A stretch of 23,242 bases of DNA from DATJFQ01 sp035495555 (GCA_035495555.1 DATJFQ010000063.1:1-23242); one strand, 5' to 3'. Shown: positions 1-6,437, counted from the first letter of the stretch. The notes: generated by a model not told the origin, from the sequence alone. Numbers and translations are program-made.

Positions 1-88
1 CGGCCGGAAAGAGATGTCGACGAGGAGCCGCCTCCGCGTGAAGCGGGCGCCCGTCCTCGCCCCCATCGCTGGTGAGGCGTCGCGCGCC
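1..88. repeat. 88-bp direct repeat, copy A
   Basis: This stretch matches 301-388 at 83 of 88 positions with no gaps, at an offset of exactly 300 bp. The mismatches are at 13, 39, 59, 79 and 80. Both copies lead directly into a GC-rich heptamer array. The copy starts at the window edge, so the element may extend further left. No protein function was recognised for any frame through it. It looks like part of a dispersed or tandemly duplicated intergenic element. Confidence 0.8.
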
Positions 89-172
89 CGGCCTCGCGCC
101 TCGCGCCTCGCGCCTCCCGCCTCGCGCCTCGCGCCTCCCGCCTCGCACCTCGCCCCTCCCACTCGCGCCGAT
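89..172. repeat. GC-rich heptamer tandem array (GCGCCTC-type), array 1
   Basis: The unit is seven bases, mostly GCGCCTC or CCGCCTC with degenerate copies such as GCACCTC, repeated about a dozen times. All frames stay open because the repeat has almost no stop codons, which creates artificial long ORFs rich in Ala, Arg, Ser, Pro and Leu. There are no spacers of CRISPR type. Confidence 0.8.
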
Positions 173-300
173 CCGCCTTGTCGTGCGATTGGGCCCCCGC
201 TCGGACAGCTCCGCCTCCGCGCAGGCAGAGACTCCAGCTGCGCTCCGGCGAGATCTCGCCGAAGCCGCTTCGCGGCGGAGGCGGACCACTTCGTGCTCGG
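173..300. other. structured spacer with nested inverted repeats
   Basis: This non-repetitive stretch lies between the first heptamer array and the second copy of the direct repeat. An 11-bp inverted pair, TCCGCCTCCGC at 210-220 and GCGGAGGCGGA at 275-285, encloses a perfect 14-bp palindrome, GGCGAGATCTCGCC at 247-260, and a small hairpin, CGAAG-CCG-CTTCG, at 260-272. No gene was recognised. It could be the body of a small non-autonomous repeat element; that is inference. Confidence 0.55.
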
Positions 301-388
301 CGGCCGGAAAGACATGTCGACGAGGAGCCGCCTCCGCGCGAAGCGGGCGCCCGTCCTCACCCCCATCGCTGGTGAGGCACCGCGCGCC
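301..388. repeat. 88-bp direct repeat, copy B
   Basis: This is the second copy of the sequence at 1-88, with five substitutions and no gaps. A longer array of the same heptamer family follows it, which then runs almost into the SDR promoter. Confidence 0.8.
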
Positions 389-560
389 GCGCCTCGCACC
401 TCGCACCTCGCGCTCCCGCCTCCCGCCTCCCGCCTCGCGTCTCCCCTCGCGCCTCGCGCCTCGCGCCTCGCGCTTCGCGCCTCGCGCCTCCGCCTCCCGC
501 CCTCGCGCCTCGCGCCTCGCCCCTCCCACCTCGCGCCTCGCGCCTCCCGCCTCGCGCTTG
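389..560. repeat. GC-rich heptamer tandem array (GCGCCTC-type), array 2
   Basis: This carries the same seven-base unit family as 89-172 but about twice the length, with more variants (GCACCTC, CCGCCTC, GCCCCTC, GCTTCGC) and a few phase slips. It ends only a few bases before the -10-like hexamer of the SDR gene, so any -35 element of that promoter would lie inside the array. Confidence 0.8.
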
Positions 561-564
561 CACT

Positions 565-570
565 ACAATG
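565..570 (+). promoter_or_regulatory. -10-like TACAAT before the SDR gene, leaderless type
   Basis: TACAAT matches the bacterial -10 consensus TATAAT at five of six positions and lies 8 nt before the ATG at 579. A transcript from it would start at or next to the start codon. No Shine-Dalgarno sequence is visible in the gap. No -35 is recognisable, because that position falls in the heptamer array. Confidence 0.45.
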
Positions 571-578
571 ACGGGTTC

Positions 579-1367
579 ATGGATCTTGGTTTACGGGGCA
601 AGGTCGCCATGGTGGCCGGCGCGAGCCGCGGACTCGGGTTCGCCGTCGCGGAGGCACTGGCGAGGGAAGGGGCGAACGTCTCGATTTCGTCGTCCAGCCG
701 GTCCGCCATCGACACAGCATCCGGACGGCTCGCCAACCTGGGCGGCGAGATTCACGCGGGTGTCGTCGACGTGAGGAACGCGTCGCAAATCGAGGCGTGG
801 GTGAAAGAGACGCTCGACACGTTCGGCGGCGTCGATCTGCTGTTCGCGAACGCCGGCGGTCCCCCCGCGGGCTCGGCGCTGTCGTTCGACGACGCGGCGT
901 GGCAGAACGCGATCGATCTGCTCCTCTTCAGCGCGCTCCGGATGGTTCGTGGAGTCGTGCCTGCCATGAAGCAGCGGGGCGGCGGCTCAATCCTGATCAC
1001 CACGTCGTCTTCGGTGAAGGAGCCGATCCCGAACCTCGCGTTGTCAAACGTCGTCCGCGGCGGGGTGTCATCGTTGGCGAAAACGCTTGCGCTCGAGCTC
1101 GCCGACGACAAGATCCGCGTCAACCAGATCATTCCAGGCCGCATCGATACTGATCGCGTGAAGCAGCTCGACGAGATCATGGGCAAGCGCCAGGGAATCT
1201 CCGCGGCGGACGCCAAGGCGAAATCCGTTGCCGCGATTCCGTTCGGCCGCTACGGAGAACCTGTGGAATTCGGCCGCGTCGCGGCGTTCCTTCTGTCGGA
1301 TGCGGCGGGATACATGACGGGCGCCACGGTGCAGGTGGATGGCGGGCTTATCAAGTCTGTGTTGTAG
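579..1367 (+). CDS. SDR-family oxidoreductase with atypical catalytic residues
   Basis: The 262-residue product has the short-chain dehydrogenase/reductase Rossmann fold. The cofactor motif GASRGLG is at 14-20, NAGG at 91-94, and the C-terminal IIPGRIDTDRV and TVQVDGG elements are intact. The start at 579 gives the normal SDR N-terminus; longer readings of this frame run into the low-complexity array and are not credible. The usual catalytic Ser is kept around 143, but the YxxxK motif reads S156-N-V-V-R160, so both Tyr and Lys are replaced, and the usual helix-E Asn is also not evident. This resembles a known 3-oxoacyl-ACP-reductase-like SDR subgroup that lacks the canonical tetrad. The substrate is unknown, and it may be a reductase with altered chemistry or a non-catalytic binder. 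Confidence 0.9.
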   Translation: MDLGLRGKVAMVAGASRGLGFAVAEALAREGANVSISSSSRSAIDTASGRLANLGGEIHAGVVDVRNASQIEAWVKETLDTFGGVDLLFANAGGPPAGSALSFDDAAWQNAIDLLLFSALRMVRGVVPAMKQRGGGSILITTSSSVKEPIPNLALSNVVRGGVSSLAKTLALELADDKIRVNQIIPGRIDTDRVKQLDEIMGKRQGISAADAKAKSVAAIPFGRYGEPVEFGRVAAFLLSDAAGYMTGATVQVDGGLIKSVL

Positions 1368-1375
1368 TGGCGGAG

Positions 1376-1456
1376 ACAACTACACAACGCCGCAACGAGC
1401 AACGACTCAAGGAGCGGATCGGCAGCTCGGTGCGTCTCGAGAAGTTGTGGAGTTGT
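1376..1456. repeat. inverted short-unit repeats between SDR and proline dehydrogenase genes
   Basis: The left arm ACAACTACACAAC (1376-1388) pairs with the right arm GTTGTGGAGTTGT (1444-1456) at 12 of 13 positions. Each arm is built from roughly 8-bp tandem units: CAAC-containing on the left and AGTTGTGN on the right. The pair lies between two plus-strand genes. It could stop transcription from the SDR gene, but no T-run follows. Confidence 0.5.
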
Positions 1457-1482
1457 GAAGTTGACACCTTCAGGGGTCCTTG

Positions 1483-2418
1483 ATGTCTTTGATGAGGAAA
1501 GCTCTTCTCGCCGGCTCGACCTCGCCGTGGCTGCGGCGGCAGGCGACCCGCCGCGCGTTCGTCCGGAAATCCGTCTCGAAGTTCATGCCCGGCGAGAAGG
1601 TGGAGGACGCGCTGACGGCGGCGGCCGGGCTGAAGCCGGACGGGATCAACACGATCCTGACGCGGCTTGGCGAGAATCTGACCAGGCTCGATGAAGCCGA
1701 AGAGGTCACGCAGCACTACCTCGACGTCCTCGACAAGGTCGAGCGGGCCGGGCTGGACGCGCAGATTTCCGTGAAGCCGACACAGCTTGGCCTCGATCTC
1801 GACCCTGAGGTGTGTCAGCGCAATCTCGATCGCATCTGCGACAAAGCCGAGCGCGTGCACAACGTGCCGGTCTGGATCGACATGGAGAGCTCACCGTACG
1901 TCGATCCGACGCTGAAGCTGTATCGCAAGAGCAAGGAGCGGTACAAAGGCGTCGGCGTGGCGCTCCAGGCGTATCTGTATCGGACGATGAAGGACGTCGA
2001 AAGCCTGATTCCGATCGGGCCCGCCATCAGGATCGTCAAAGGGGCGTACCTGGAGCCGCCGGACGTCGCGTATCCCAGGAAATCGGACGTCGACGAGAAC
2101 TTCTATAAATTGTGCTGCCGTCTGATGGCGGATGATGCGCAGAAGAGCGGATCGCTGCTGCACATTGCGACGCACGACATTCCGCTTGCCGACCGCCTCG
2201 CGTCCTACATCGACCAGAACCACGTGGCGGCATCGGCTTACGAGTACGCGATGTTGTACGGCATTCAGCGGGGACAGCAACAGCGGCTCGCCGCAGCCGG
2301 CCGCCGTATTCGCGTGCTCATCAGCTATGGCGAGTACTGGTTCCCATGGTACATGCGCCGCCTCGCAGAGCGTCCCGCGAACGTCACCTTCGTCTTGAAG
2401 AACCTCGTGGGCGGCTGA
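1483..2418 (+). CDS. proline dehydrogenase
   Basis: The 311-residue product is a monofunctional FAD-dependent proline dehydrogenase, which oxidises L-proline to 1-pyrroline-5-carboxylate and passes electrons to the respiratory quinone pool. Hallmarks of the beta/alpha barrel are ISVKPTQLG at 95-103, WIDMES at 131-136, RIVKGAYLE at 183-191, YEYAMLYGI at 253-261, and the C-terminal substrate-binding helix YGEYWFPWYMRRLAERPAN at 282-300. Length fits the short monofunctional form rather than PutA. The ATG at 1483 follows an AGGGG ribosome-binding site at 1472-1476 with normal spacing; a TTG codon just before it and an ATG at 1492 are alternatives. No P5C dehydrogenase gene is adjacent. Confidence 0.93.
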   Translation: MSLMRKALLAGSTSPWLRRQATRRAFVRKSVSKFMPGEKVEDALTAAAGLKPDGINTILTRLGENLTRLDEAEEVTQHYLDVLDKVERAGLDAQISVKPTQLGLDLDPEVCQRNLDRICDKAERVHNVPVWIDMESSPYVDPTLKLYRKSKERYKGVGVALQAYLYRTMKDVESLIPIGPAIRIVKGAYLEPPDVAYPRKSDVDENFYKLCCRLMADDAQKSGSLLHIATHDIPLADRLASYIDQNHVAASAYEYAMLYGIQRGQQQRLAAAGRRIRVLISYGEYWFPWYMRRLAERPANVTFVLKNLVGG

Positions 2419-2426
2419 GAAGCTGA

Positions 2427-2512
2427 ACAGTAGCCAGTAACCAGTAACCAGTTACCAGTCGCCAGCTTCTGACTGGCTACTGATTACTGGCCACTGGTTA
2501 CCGGCTACTGTT
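2427..2512. terminator. long heptamer-built inverted repeat, probable bidirectional terminator
   Basis: Two arms of about 39 bp (2427-2465 and 2473-2511) form an imperfect hairpin with a 7-nt loop. Both arms consist of 7-bp units of the type CAGTAAC: five units on the left (2428-2462) and the complementary series on the right. It fills the space between the convergent proline dehydrogenase and hypothetical genes and reaches the stop codon of the latter. There is no clear T-run, so the terminator role rests on position and fold. Confidence 0.55.
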
Positions 2513-3029
2513 ATGGCGCCCGCCGATCGACGTCGGCTGCCTCTTTCCCCTCTTCGGGCCGGCCCATCGTGACGCTGTCCTGGACGATCGTCGTGCCATC
2601 GCGCCCGGTGATTTCTTTTCGGGATGCGTCAACAGTCTCGCCGATGTTGGTGACGGGCACCGAATCACCGGCAGGTCTCGGCTGCGCGCGGTCTCCTCGC
2701 GCGGGTTCGGTGCGCTCGCTGGAATACAACGGGTCCGGGTTGCGGTCGACGCGTTCCACACCGAGCGCCCCTTGCGGAAACCCCGAATCCGCAGAATGTT
2801 CGTGACGCCGGACGTCCATACGCGCGTTATCCGCCTCGCGGTCGTCGATGCGGTTGAACCGTTCCTGGCGCGCGGCTTCCGTGTCGTCGATATTCGTGTA
2901 CCGGTCCGTGCGTCCGAAGGTCTCTTCGGACCGGAGTTCGTCGCCTTGCGGCGGCGTCAGATCGCCCTCGTCTGAATGCAGCGGCTCGTCAGCGGTGTCG
3001 CTGACCTTGTCCCGATCTCTTTCGTCCAT
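2511..3029 (-). CDS. hydrophilic, probably disordered hypothetical protein
   Basis: The 172-residue product is not recognised. It is extremely rich in Asp, Glu, Arg, Thr and Pro, has no membrane segment or signal peptide and no cysteine, and contains charged stretches such as FNRIDDREADNARMD, which suggests an intrinsically disordered or stress-type cytoplasmic protein; that is inference. The ATG at 3029 is chosen because GGAGGA lies 8-9 nt before it. The frame stays open further upstream, but that extension has a different composition. It converges on the proline dehydrogenase gene across a long hairpin. Confidence 0.65.
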   Translation of the reverse strand: MDERDRDKVSDTADEPLHSDEGDLTPPQGDELRSEETFGRTDRYTNIDDTEAARQERFNRIDDREADNARMDVRRHEHSADSGFPQGALGVERVDRNPDPLYSSERTEPARGDRAQPRPAGDSVPVTNIGETVDASRKEITGRDGTTIVQDSVTMGRPEEGKEAADVDRRAP

Positions 3030-3214
3030 CTCGGCTTCCTCCGGCCAGCGGCCAACCCAGCACACGACGAACGGCGTCGGCCCACGGCTACGGACTGACT
3101 TGCAGCCGCCGTGCCGTGTTACGGCTGGACCGTTTGCCGCGCCTGGGCGAGGACGGCGGTCGTGCGCTGGCGAGGCTCTCAAAAAACGATGCTCTATGCT
3201 CGATCACGTGCGAC
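3030..3214. other. intergenic space with possible MFS terminator
   Basis: This holds the promoter region of the hypothetical gene and the 3' end of the MFS transcript, both on the minus strand. A run of six T on the minus strand (about 3181-3186) lies 29 nt past the MFS stop, preceded by a short, poorly paired GAGCAT-type duplication at about 3188-3202. It is a weak intrinsic terminator candidate. No convincing ORF was seen. Confidence 0.35.
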
Positions 3215-4474
3215 CTAACCGTCCCGAATCGTACGGCGCACGGTGAGGGCGAGGACGGCGGTCACAATGAGCGACCCGGCGAGCGCGCGCAGCCCCCAGG
3301 CGAAGCTTCCGGTGTGATCGCGGATGTATCCGAGCACATACGGACCTGCGAAGCCGCCGACGTTCCCCACCGAGTTGATGAGCGCGATGCCCCCTGCCGC
3401 CGCCGGCCCGACGAGGAACCGCGGCGGAAACGTCCAGAACGGTCCGAGCGTACTCCAGACGCCCAACGCCGCGAGGGACAGGGCCGCGAGCGACGCAGCT
3501 CCGCCGTGCAGCGAGGCCGCGGCAAGAAATCCCACAGCGCCGGCAAGCGCCGAGACCGCGACGTAGATGCCGCGCTCGCCGCTCCGGTCCGACTGCGAGG
3601 CGACGATGACCATGCCGACTGCGGCGGCGGCGTAGGGAATCGCAGACAGGAAGCCGATCTTCAAATCTCCGACGTCAGCGAACGATCGAACGATCTGCGG
3701 CAGCCACAGGCTGATTCCGTAGAAAGAGATCACGATGGTGAAATAGATGATCGCGAGCAGCCAGACGCGGCCCGACACAAGCGCCGGCCCGAGTGTCCGA
3801 TGCGACGACGCGCGGATCTCCTGCTGCTCGGCGCGAACCGCCTCCTCGATCGCGCGCTGCTCTTCAGGCGTGAGCCATCGCGCGTCCGACGGGGTGTCGG
3901 GCAGCCACAGCAGCACTGCGATGCCGAGCACGACAGCGGGGATGCCTTCGAGCAGGAACAGCCACTGCCATCCCGCCAGCCCGCCGAAGCCGCCGAAACC
4001 GAGCAGTGCTCCAGATACCGGACCGCCGACGACCCCGGCAAGAGCCGTCGCGGTCATGAACCACGCGACCGCGCGTGCGCGTTCGCCCGCAGGAAACCAT
4101 CGTGTGAGATACAGGATGATGCCGGGGAAGAAGCCTGCTTCAGCGGCACCGAGCAGAAAACGCAGCGCGAAGAAACTCTCCGCACTGCGCACGAACATCG
4201 TCGCGGCCGACACGAGTCCCCACGTGATCATGATTCGCGCGATCCAGATGCGGACCCCGATCCGATCGAGCAGCAGGTTGCTCGGAATCTCGAACAGGAC
4301 GTAGGAGACGAAGAAAATGCCCGCCCCGAACCCGTAGACGCTGGGGGAGAACCCGAGCGCCGTGTTCATCTGCAGAGCAGCGAACCCGACGTTCACGCGG
4401 TCGAGGTACGAGACCAGATACAGGACGAACAGGAACGGAATCAGCCGGCGCCTGACGCGCGCGAGAGCGCTCAT
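3215..4474 (-). CDS. MFS transporter, anion:cation symporter (ACS) family
   Basis: The 419-residue product has about twelve predicted membrane spans in two halves, with a central cytoplasmic loop around residues 190-230. The N-terminal sequence LYLVSYLDRVNVGFAAL and the downstream FEIPSNLLLDRIGVRIWIARI are typical of the ACS group, which takes up organic anions such as galactonate, glucarate, tartrate or hydroxyphenylacetate by proton symport. The ATG at 4474 is chosen because it gives the usual short cytoplasmic N-terminus before span 1; a GTG at 4522 in the same frame would add 16 residues and overlap the divergent promoter. It is divergently paired with a sugar dehydrogenase gene, so a sugar-acid substrate is plausible but not shown. 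Confidence 0.88.
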   Translation of the reverse strand: MSALARVRRRLIPFLFVLYLVSYLDRVNVGFAALQMNTALGFSPSVYGFGAGIFFVSYVLFEIPSNLLLDRIGVRIWIARIMITWGLVSAATMFVRSAESFFALRFLLGAAEAGFFPGIILYLTRWFPAGERARAVAWFMTATALAGVVGGPVSGALLGFGGFGGLAGWQWLFLLEGIPAVVLGIAVLLWLPDTPSDARWLTPEEQRAIEEAVRAEQQEIRASSHRTLGPALVSGRVWLLAIIYFTIVISFYGISLWLPQIVRSFADVGDLKIGFLSAIPYAAAAVGMVIVASQSDRSGERGIYVAVSALAGAVGFLAAASLHGGAASLAALSLAALGVWSTLGPFWTFPPRFLVGPAAAGGIALINSVGNVGGFAGPYVLGYIRDHTGSFAWGLRALAGSLIVTAVLALTVRRTIRDG

Positions 4475-4533
4475 CTGCGGAGTGCCACGATAGCGTATAT
4501 CGTAATCACAGGCCTGACGCACGAGGACAACCG
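4475..4533. promoter_or_regulatory. divergent promoter region, MFS transporter / glucose dehydrogenase
   Basis: This 59-bp AT-richer space separates the two divergent starts. It contains TATCGT-like and TATAT motifs around 4488-4503 that could serve as -10 elements in either direction, and the ribosome-binding site GAGGA at 4523-4527 for the plus-strand gene. The compact shared region suggests co-regulation. No operator palindrome was recognised. Confidence 0.45.
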
Positions 4534-5622
4534 ATGAAAGCCATTGTGGTGAAGCCCGGAGAAGCCGACAGCGTGCACATGCGCGACATGCCGGACCCGC
4601 CGATGCCCGCGGACCACGTCGCGGTGAAGATGATCCGCGTCGGCCTGTGCGGCACCGACGCGGAAATCAATAAGGGGCTGTACGGGAAGGCGCCGGACGG
4701 CAGCGAATTCCTGATTCTCGGCCACGAGAACCTTGGGATCGTCGAAGACATCGGCACCCGCGCGAAAGCGGACGGCCTGAAGGTCGGCGACGTGGTCGTC
4801 TCGACGGTGCGCCGTCCGTGCGGAGTATGCCCCCAGTGCAAGGCGGGGGAGAACGACATGTGCTCGAGCGGCCAATACACCGAGCGCGGCATCATGCGGC
4901 GCCACGGGTTCATGGGCGAGTACTACACCGAGCTGCCGAAATTCCTGAACCGGATTCCCAAGGCCATTCGTGATTTCGCGGTCCTGCTGGAGCCGATGTC
5001 CGTTGTCGAAAAAGGGATCGACGAGGCGTTCCTCATCCAGCGCCGGATGAAGGTGTGGGATCCACGGTTCGCGATGGTGCTCGGCGCGGGCCCGGTCGGG
5101 TTGCTGGCCGCTTCGGTCCTGCGCGCCCGCGGGCTGCGCACGGCGGTCATCGGCCGTGAAGCGGAAACCGACCTCCGCGCGAGTATCGCGAAACAGCTCG
5201 GCGCCGCATACATCTCGGTCGCGGACCGGCCGCTCACGGATCTGCCGAAGGACCTGGGCTATCCGGACATCGTGATCGAAGCGACCGGCAGCGCCAAAGT
5301 GGTCTTCGACGCGATGGAACTCCTCGCCCCCAACGGCGTGCTGTCGCTGCTCAGCGTCACCGGCGGCCAGACGATGAATCCCGAGCCCATTGATTTGATC
5401 AACCAGCGGCTGGTCCTCGGCAATCAGGTGGTCGTCGGGAGCGTCAATGCGAACCCGCGCCATTTCAAAATGGGCGTTCGCGATTTCGCGTCGATCGACC
5501 GCAAGTGGCCAGGGGTGTTGCCGCAGCTGCTGACTGACCGGATCCCGTGGCAGGACCACAAGAAATGGTTCGAGCATCGCGGCGGCGACATCAAAGCCAC
5601 GCTGGAGATAGCGTCGGCGTAG
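4534..5622 (+). CDS. glucose 1-dehydrogenase-like zinc-dependent MDR
   Basis: The 362-residue product is a medium-chain dehydrogenase of the archaeal-type glucose 1-dehydrogenase group, which oxidises aldoses to lactones with NAD(P). The catalytic zinc site is C39 (GLCGTD), H64-E65 (GHEN) and E153 (LLEPMSVVEK). The structural zinc lobe has C96, C99, C102 and C110. The GAGPVGLL dinucleotide motif is at 184-191. GEYYTELP and the C-terminal KWFEHRGGDIKATLEI also fit this group. The start follows GAGGA with a 6-nt gap. It is divergent from an ACS-type transporter, which suggests a small sugar or sugar-acid oxidation and uptake unit. The exact sugar cannot be read from the sequence. Confidence 0.88.
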   Translation: MKAIVVKPGEADSVHMRDMPDPPMPADHVAVKMIRVGLCGTDAEINKGLYGKAPDGSEFLILGHENLGIVEDIGTRAKADGLKVGDVVVSTVRRPCGVCPQCKAGENDMCSSGQYTERGIMRRHGFMGEYYTELPKFLNRIPKAIRDFAVLLEPMSVVEKGIDEAFLIQRRMKVWDPRFAMVLGAGPVGLLAASVLRARGLRTAVIGREAETDLRASIAKQLGAAYISVADRPLTDLPKDLGYPDIVIEATGSAKVVFDAMELLAPNGVLSLLSVTGGQTMNPEPIDLINQRLVLGNQVVVGSVNANPRHFKMGVRDFASIDRKWPGVLPQLLTDRIPWQDHKKWFEHRGGDIKATLEIASA

Positions 5623-5626
5623 ACGG

Positions 5627-5661
5627 TCGATGCTCGATGTTCGATGCTCGATGTTCGATGG
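5627..5661. repeat. heptamer tandem array (TCGATGC/T), five units
   Basis: Five units of TCGATGN run without a break. Positions 5626-5646 are an exact 21-nt reverse complement of 18564-18584 in the array behind the intact orphan permease gene. Here the array lies just before the remnant of a related permease. Confidence 0.85.
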
Positions 5662-5701
5662 ACGACAGGGCAGCCAAACATGGAGAGCCGATGCGTGTGA
5701 G

Positions 5702-5892
5702 CTTCGATTAGCCGCTCGCAGCCTGGTGAAGCAGCCAGGCTTCGCGATAGTCACCGTGCTGACGATCGCGCTTGGCGTCGGCGCCAACCGCTGCTGCTCG
5801 AGGGCACTCTGCTCGCCGTCGCCCTGCTGGCCAGCTGGGTTCCCGCCCGTCGCGCACTCCGCGTCGACCCGGTAGCCGCACTTCGGAACTGA
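5702..5892 (+). pseudogene. collapsed FtsX/MacB-type orphan permease remnant
   Basis: About 29 codons (5702-5788) encode LRLAARSLVKQPGFAIVTVL followed by TIALGVGAN, the N-terminal first-span signature of acidobacterial orphan permeases. Directly after it, in another frame, 5791-5892 encodes LLAVALLASWVPARRALRVD then PVAALRN and a stop, the C-terminal signature of the same family. Roughly 750 residues between these ends are missing and the join is out of frame. A single large internal deletion is the simplest explanation. The homologous end in the intact gene at 16174-18558 reads LLASWQPASSAARVDPLVLL. No functional product is expected. Confidence 0.82.
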
Positions 5893-5894
5893 GA

Positions 5895-5900
5895 TAAGAT
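5895..5900 (+). promoter_or_regulatory. -10-like TAAGAT before the peroxiredoxin gene, leaderless type
   Basis: TAAGAT (fits TANNNT) lies 7 nt before the ATG at 5908 and 2 nt past the stop codon of the permease remnant. There is no Shine-Dalgarno sequence in the gap. Confidence 0.4.
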
Positions 5901-5907
5901 TCGACGT

Positions 5908-6432
5908 ATGTTCAAACTTGCCATCCTGTGCATGGCTGGCCTCGCCATGGCCTTGCAGGGGGCTGCGCCGGCGGAGCTGAAGCCGGGCGACAAAGCGCCC
6001 GATTTCTCCCTGCCCGGATCCGACGGCCACGTCCACAAGCTGTCGGAATACCGCGGCAAAACCGTCGTCCTCGCGTGGTTCCCGAAAGCGTTCACCGGTG
6101 GGTGAACGGCCGAATGCAAATCGCTCCGTGCGAGCGGTCCCAGCCTGAGTTCCTACGACGTCGTCTACTTCATGGCGAGCGTCGACGATCCCGATACGAA
6201 CAAGCGCTTCGCTGAATCCACCGAAGCCGATTTCACGCTGCTGAGCGATCCCTCGAAGGAGACGGCAAACGCGTACGGCGTCATCGCGCCCGGGCGTCAG
6301 TTTGCCTCCCGCTGGACCTTCTACATCGGTCCCGACGGCAAGATCCTCTACATCGAGAAAGAGGTCCGTCCAGGTACGGCCGGTGAAGACATCGTCGCGA
6401 AGCTCGCGGAACTCGGGGTGAAGAAGAAATAA
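5908..6432 (+). CDS. selenocysteine-containing peroxiredoxin (UGA at 6103-6105)
   Basis: Read through one UGA, this frame encodes 174 residues of an AhpC/TSA-type peroxiredoxin, a thiol or selenol peroxidase that reduces hydroperoxides. Residues 1 to about 20 form a Sec-type signal peptide (LAILCMAGLAMALQGA), implying periplasmic export. The thioredoxin fold follows: LKPGDKAPDFSLPGSDG at 25-41, then VVLAWFPKAFTGG, then U66, then TAECKSLR. Family members have Cys at position 66 (GGCT), the peroxidatic residue, and C70 could be the resolving partner. Downstream FTLLSDPSKETANAYGV and the later YIGPDGKILYIEKEV are normal and in the same frame up to TAA. A SECIS-like hairpin follows the UGA. The alternative is a nonsense mutation, but hitting precisely this codon with all else intact is unlikely. 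SelA/B/C/D genes are not in the window. Confidence 0.85.
6106..6145 (+). promoter_or_regulatory. candidate bacterial SECIS element
   Basis: Just after the UGA, ATCGCTC (6120-6126) pairs with GAGCGGT (6132-6138), giving seven base pairs including one U-G, around the 5-nt loop CGUGC (6127-6131). The loop has a G at its second position, as known bacterial SECIS loops do. It begins 21 nt past the UGA, within the usual window of roughly 16-37 nt. GGC at 6108-6110 can pair with GCC at 6143-6145 as a lower stem. SelB would bind this hairpin to deliver Sec-tRNA. Confidence 0.6.
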
Positions 6433-6437
6433 GCTGC

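Noticed and set aside
72..578. Long N-terminal extension of the SDR gene and other open frames through the first 570 bp
   Set aside because: The frames are open only because the GC-rich heptamer arrays contain no stop codons. The SDR domain starts at 579 and the upstream peptide is low-complexity Ala/Arg/Ser/Pro.
3116..4537. Long plus-strand ORF opposite the MFS transporter
   Set aside because: Its product is an Arg/Glu/Asp-rich shadow of a transporter with clear membrane spans on the other strand.
4471..6036. Long minus-strand ORF opposite the dehydrogenase and peroxiredoxin genes
   Set aside because: It is a GC-codon shadow antisense to strongly recognised genes and has an Arg/His/Asp-rich composition with no family features.
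5908..6105. Reading the peroxiredoxin as a broken gene with a nonsense mutation
   Set aside because: The stop is UGA precisely at the catalytic Cys, the downstream frame is intact to the natural stop, and a SECIS-like hairpin follows. It remains the main alternative but is less likely.
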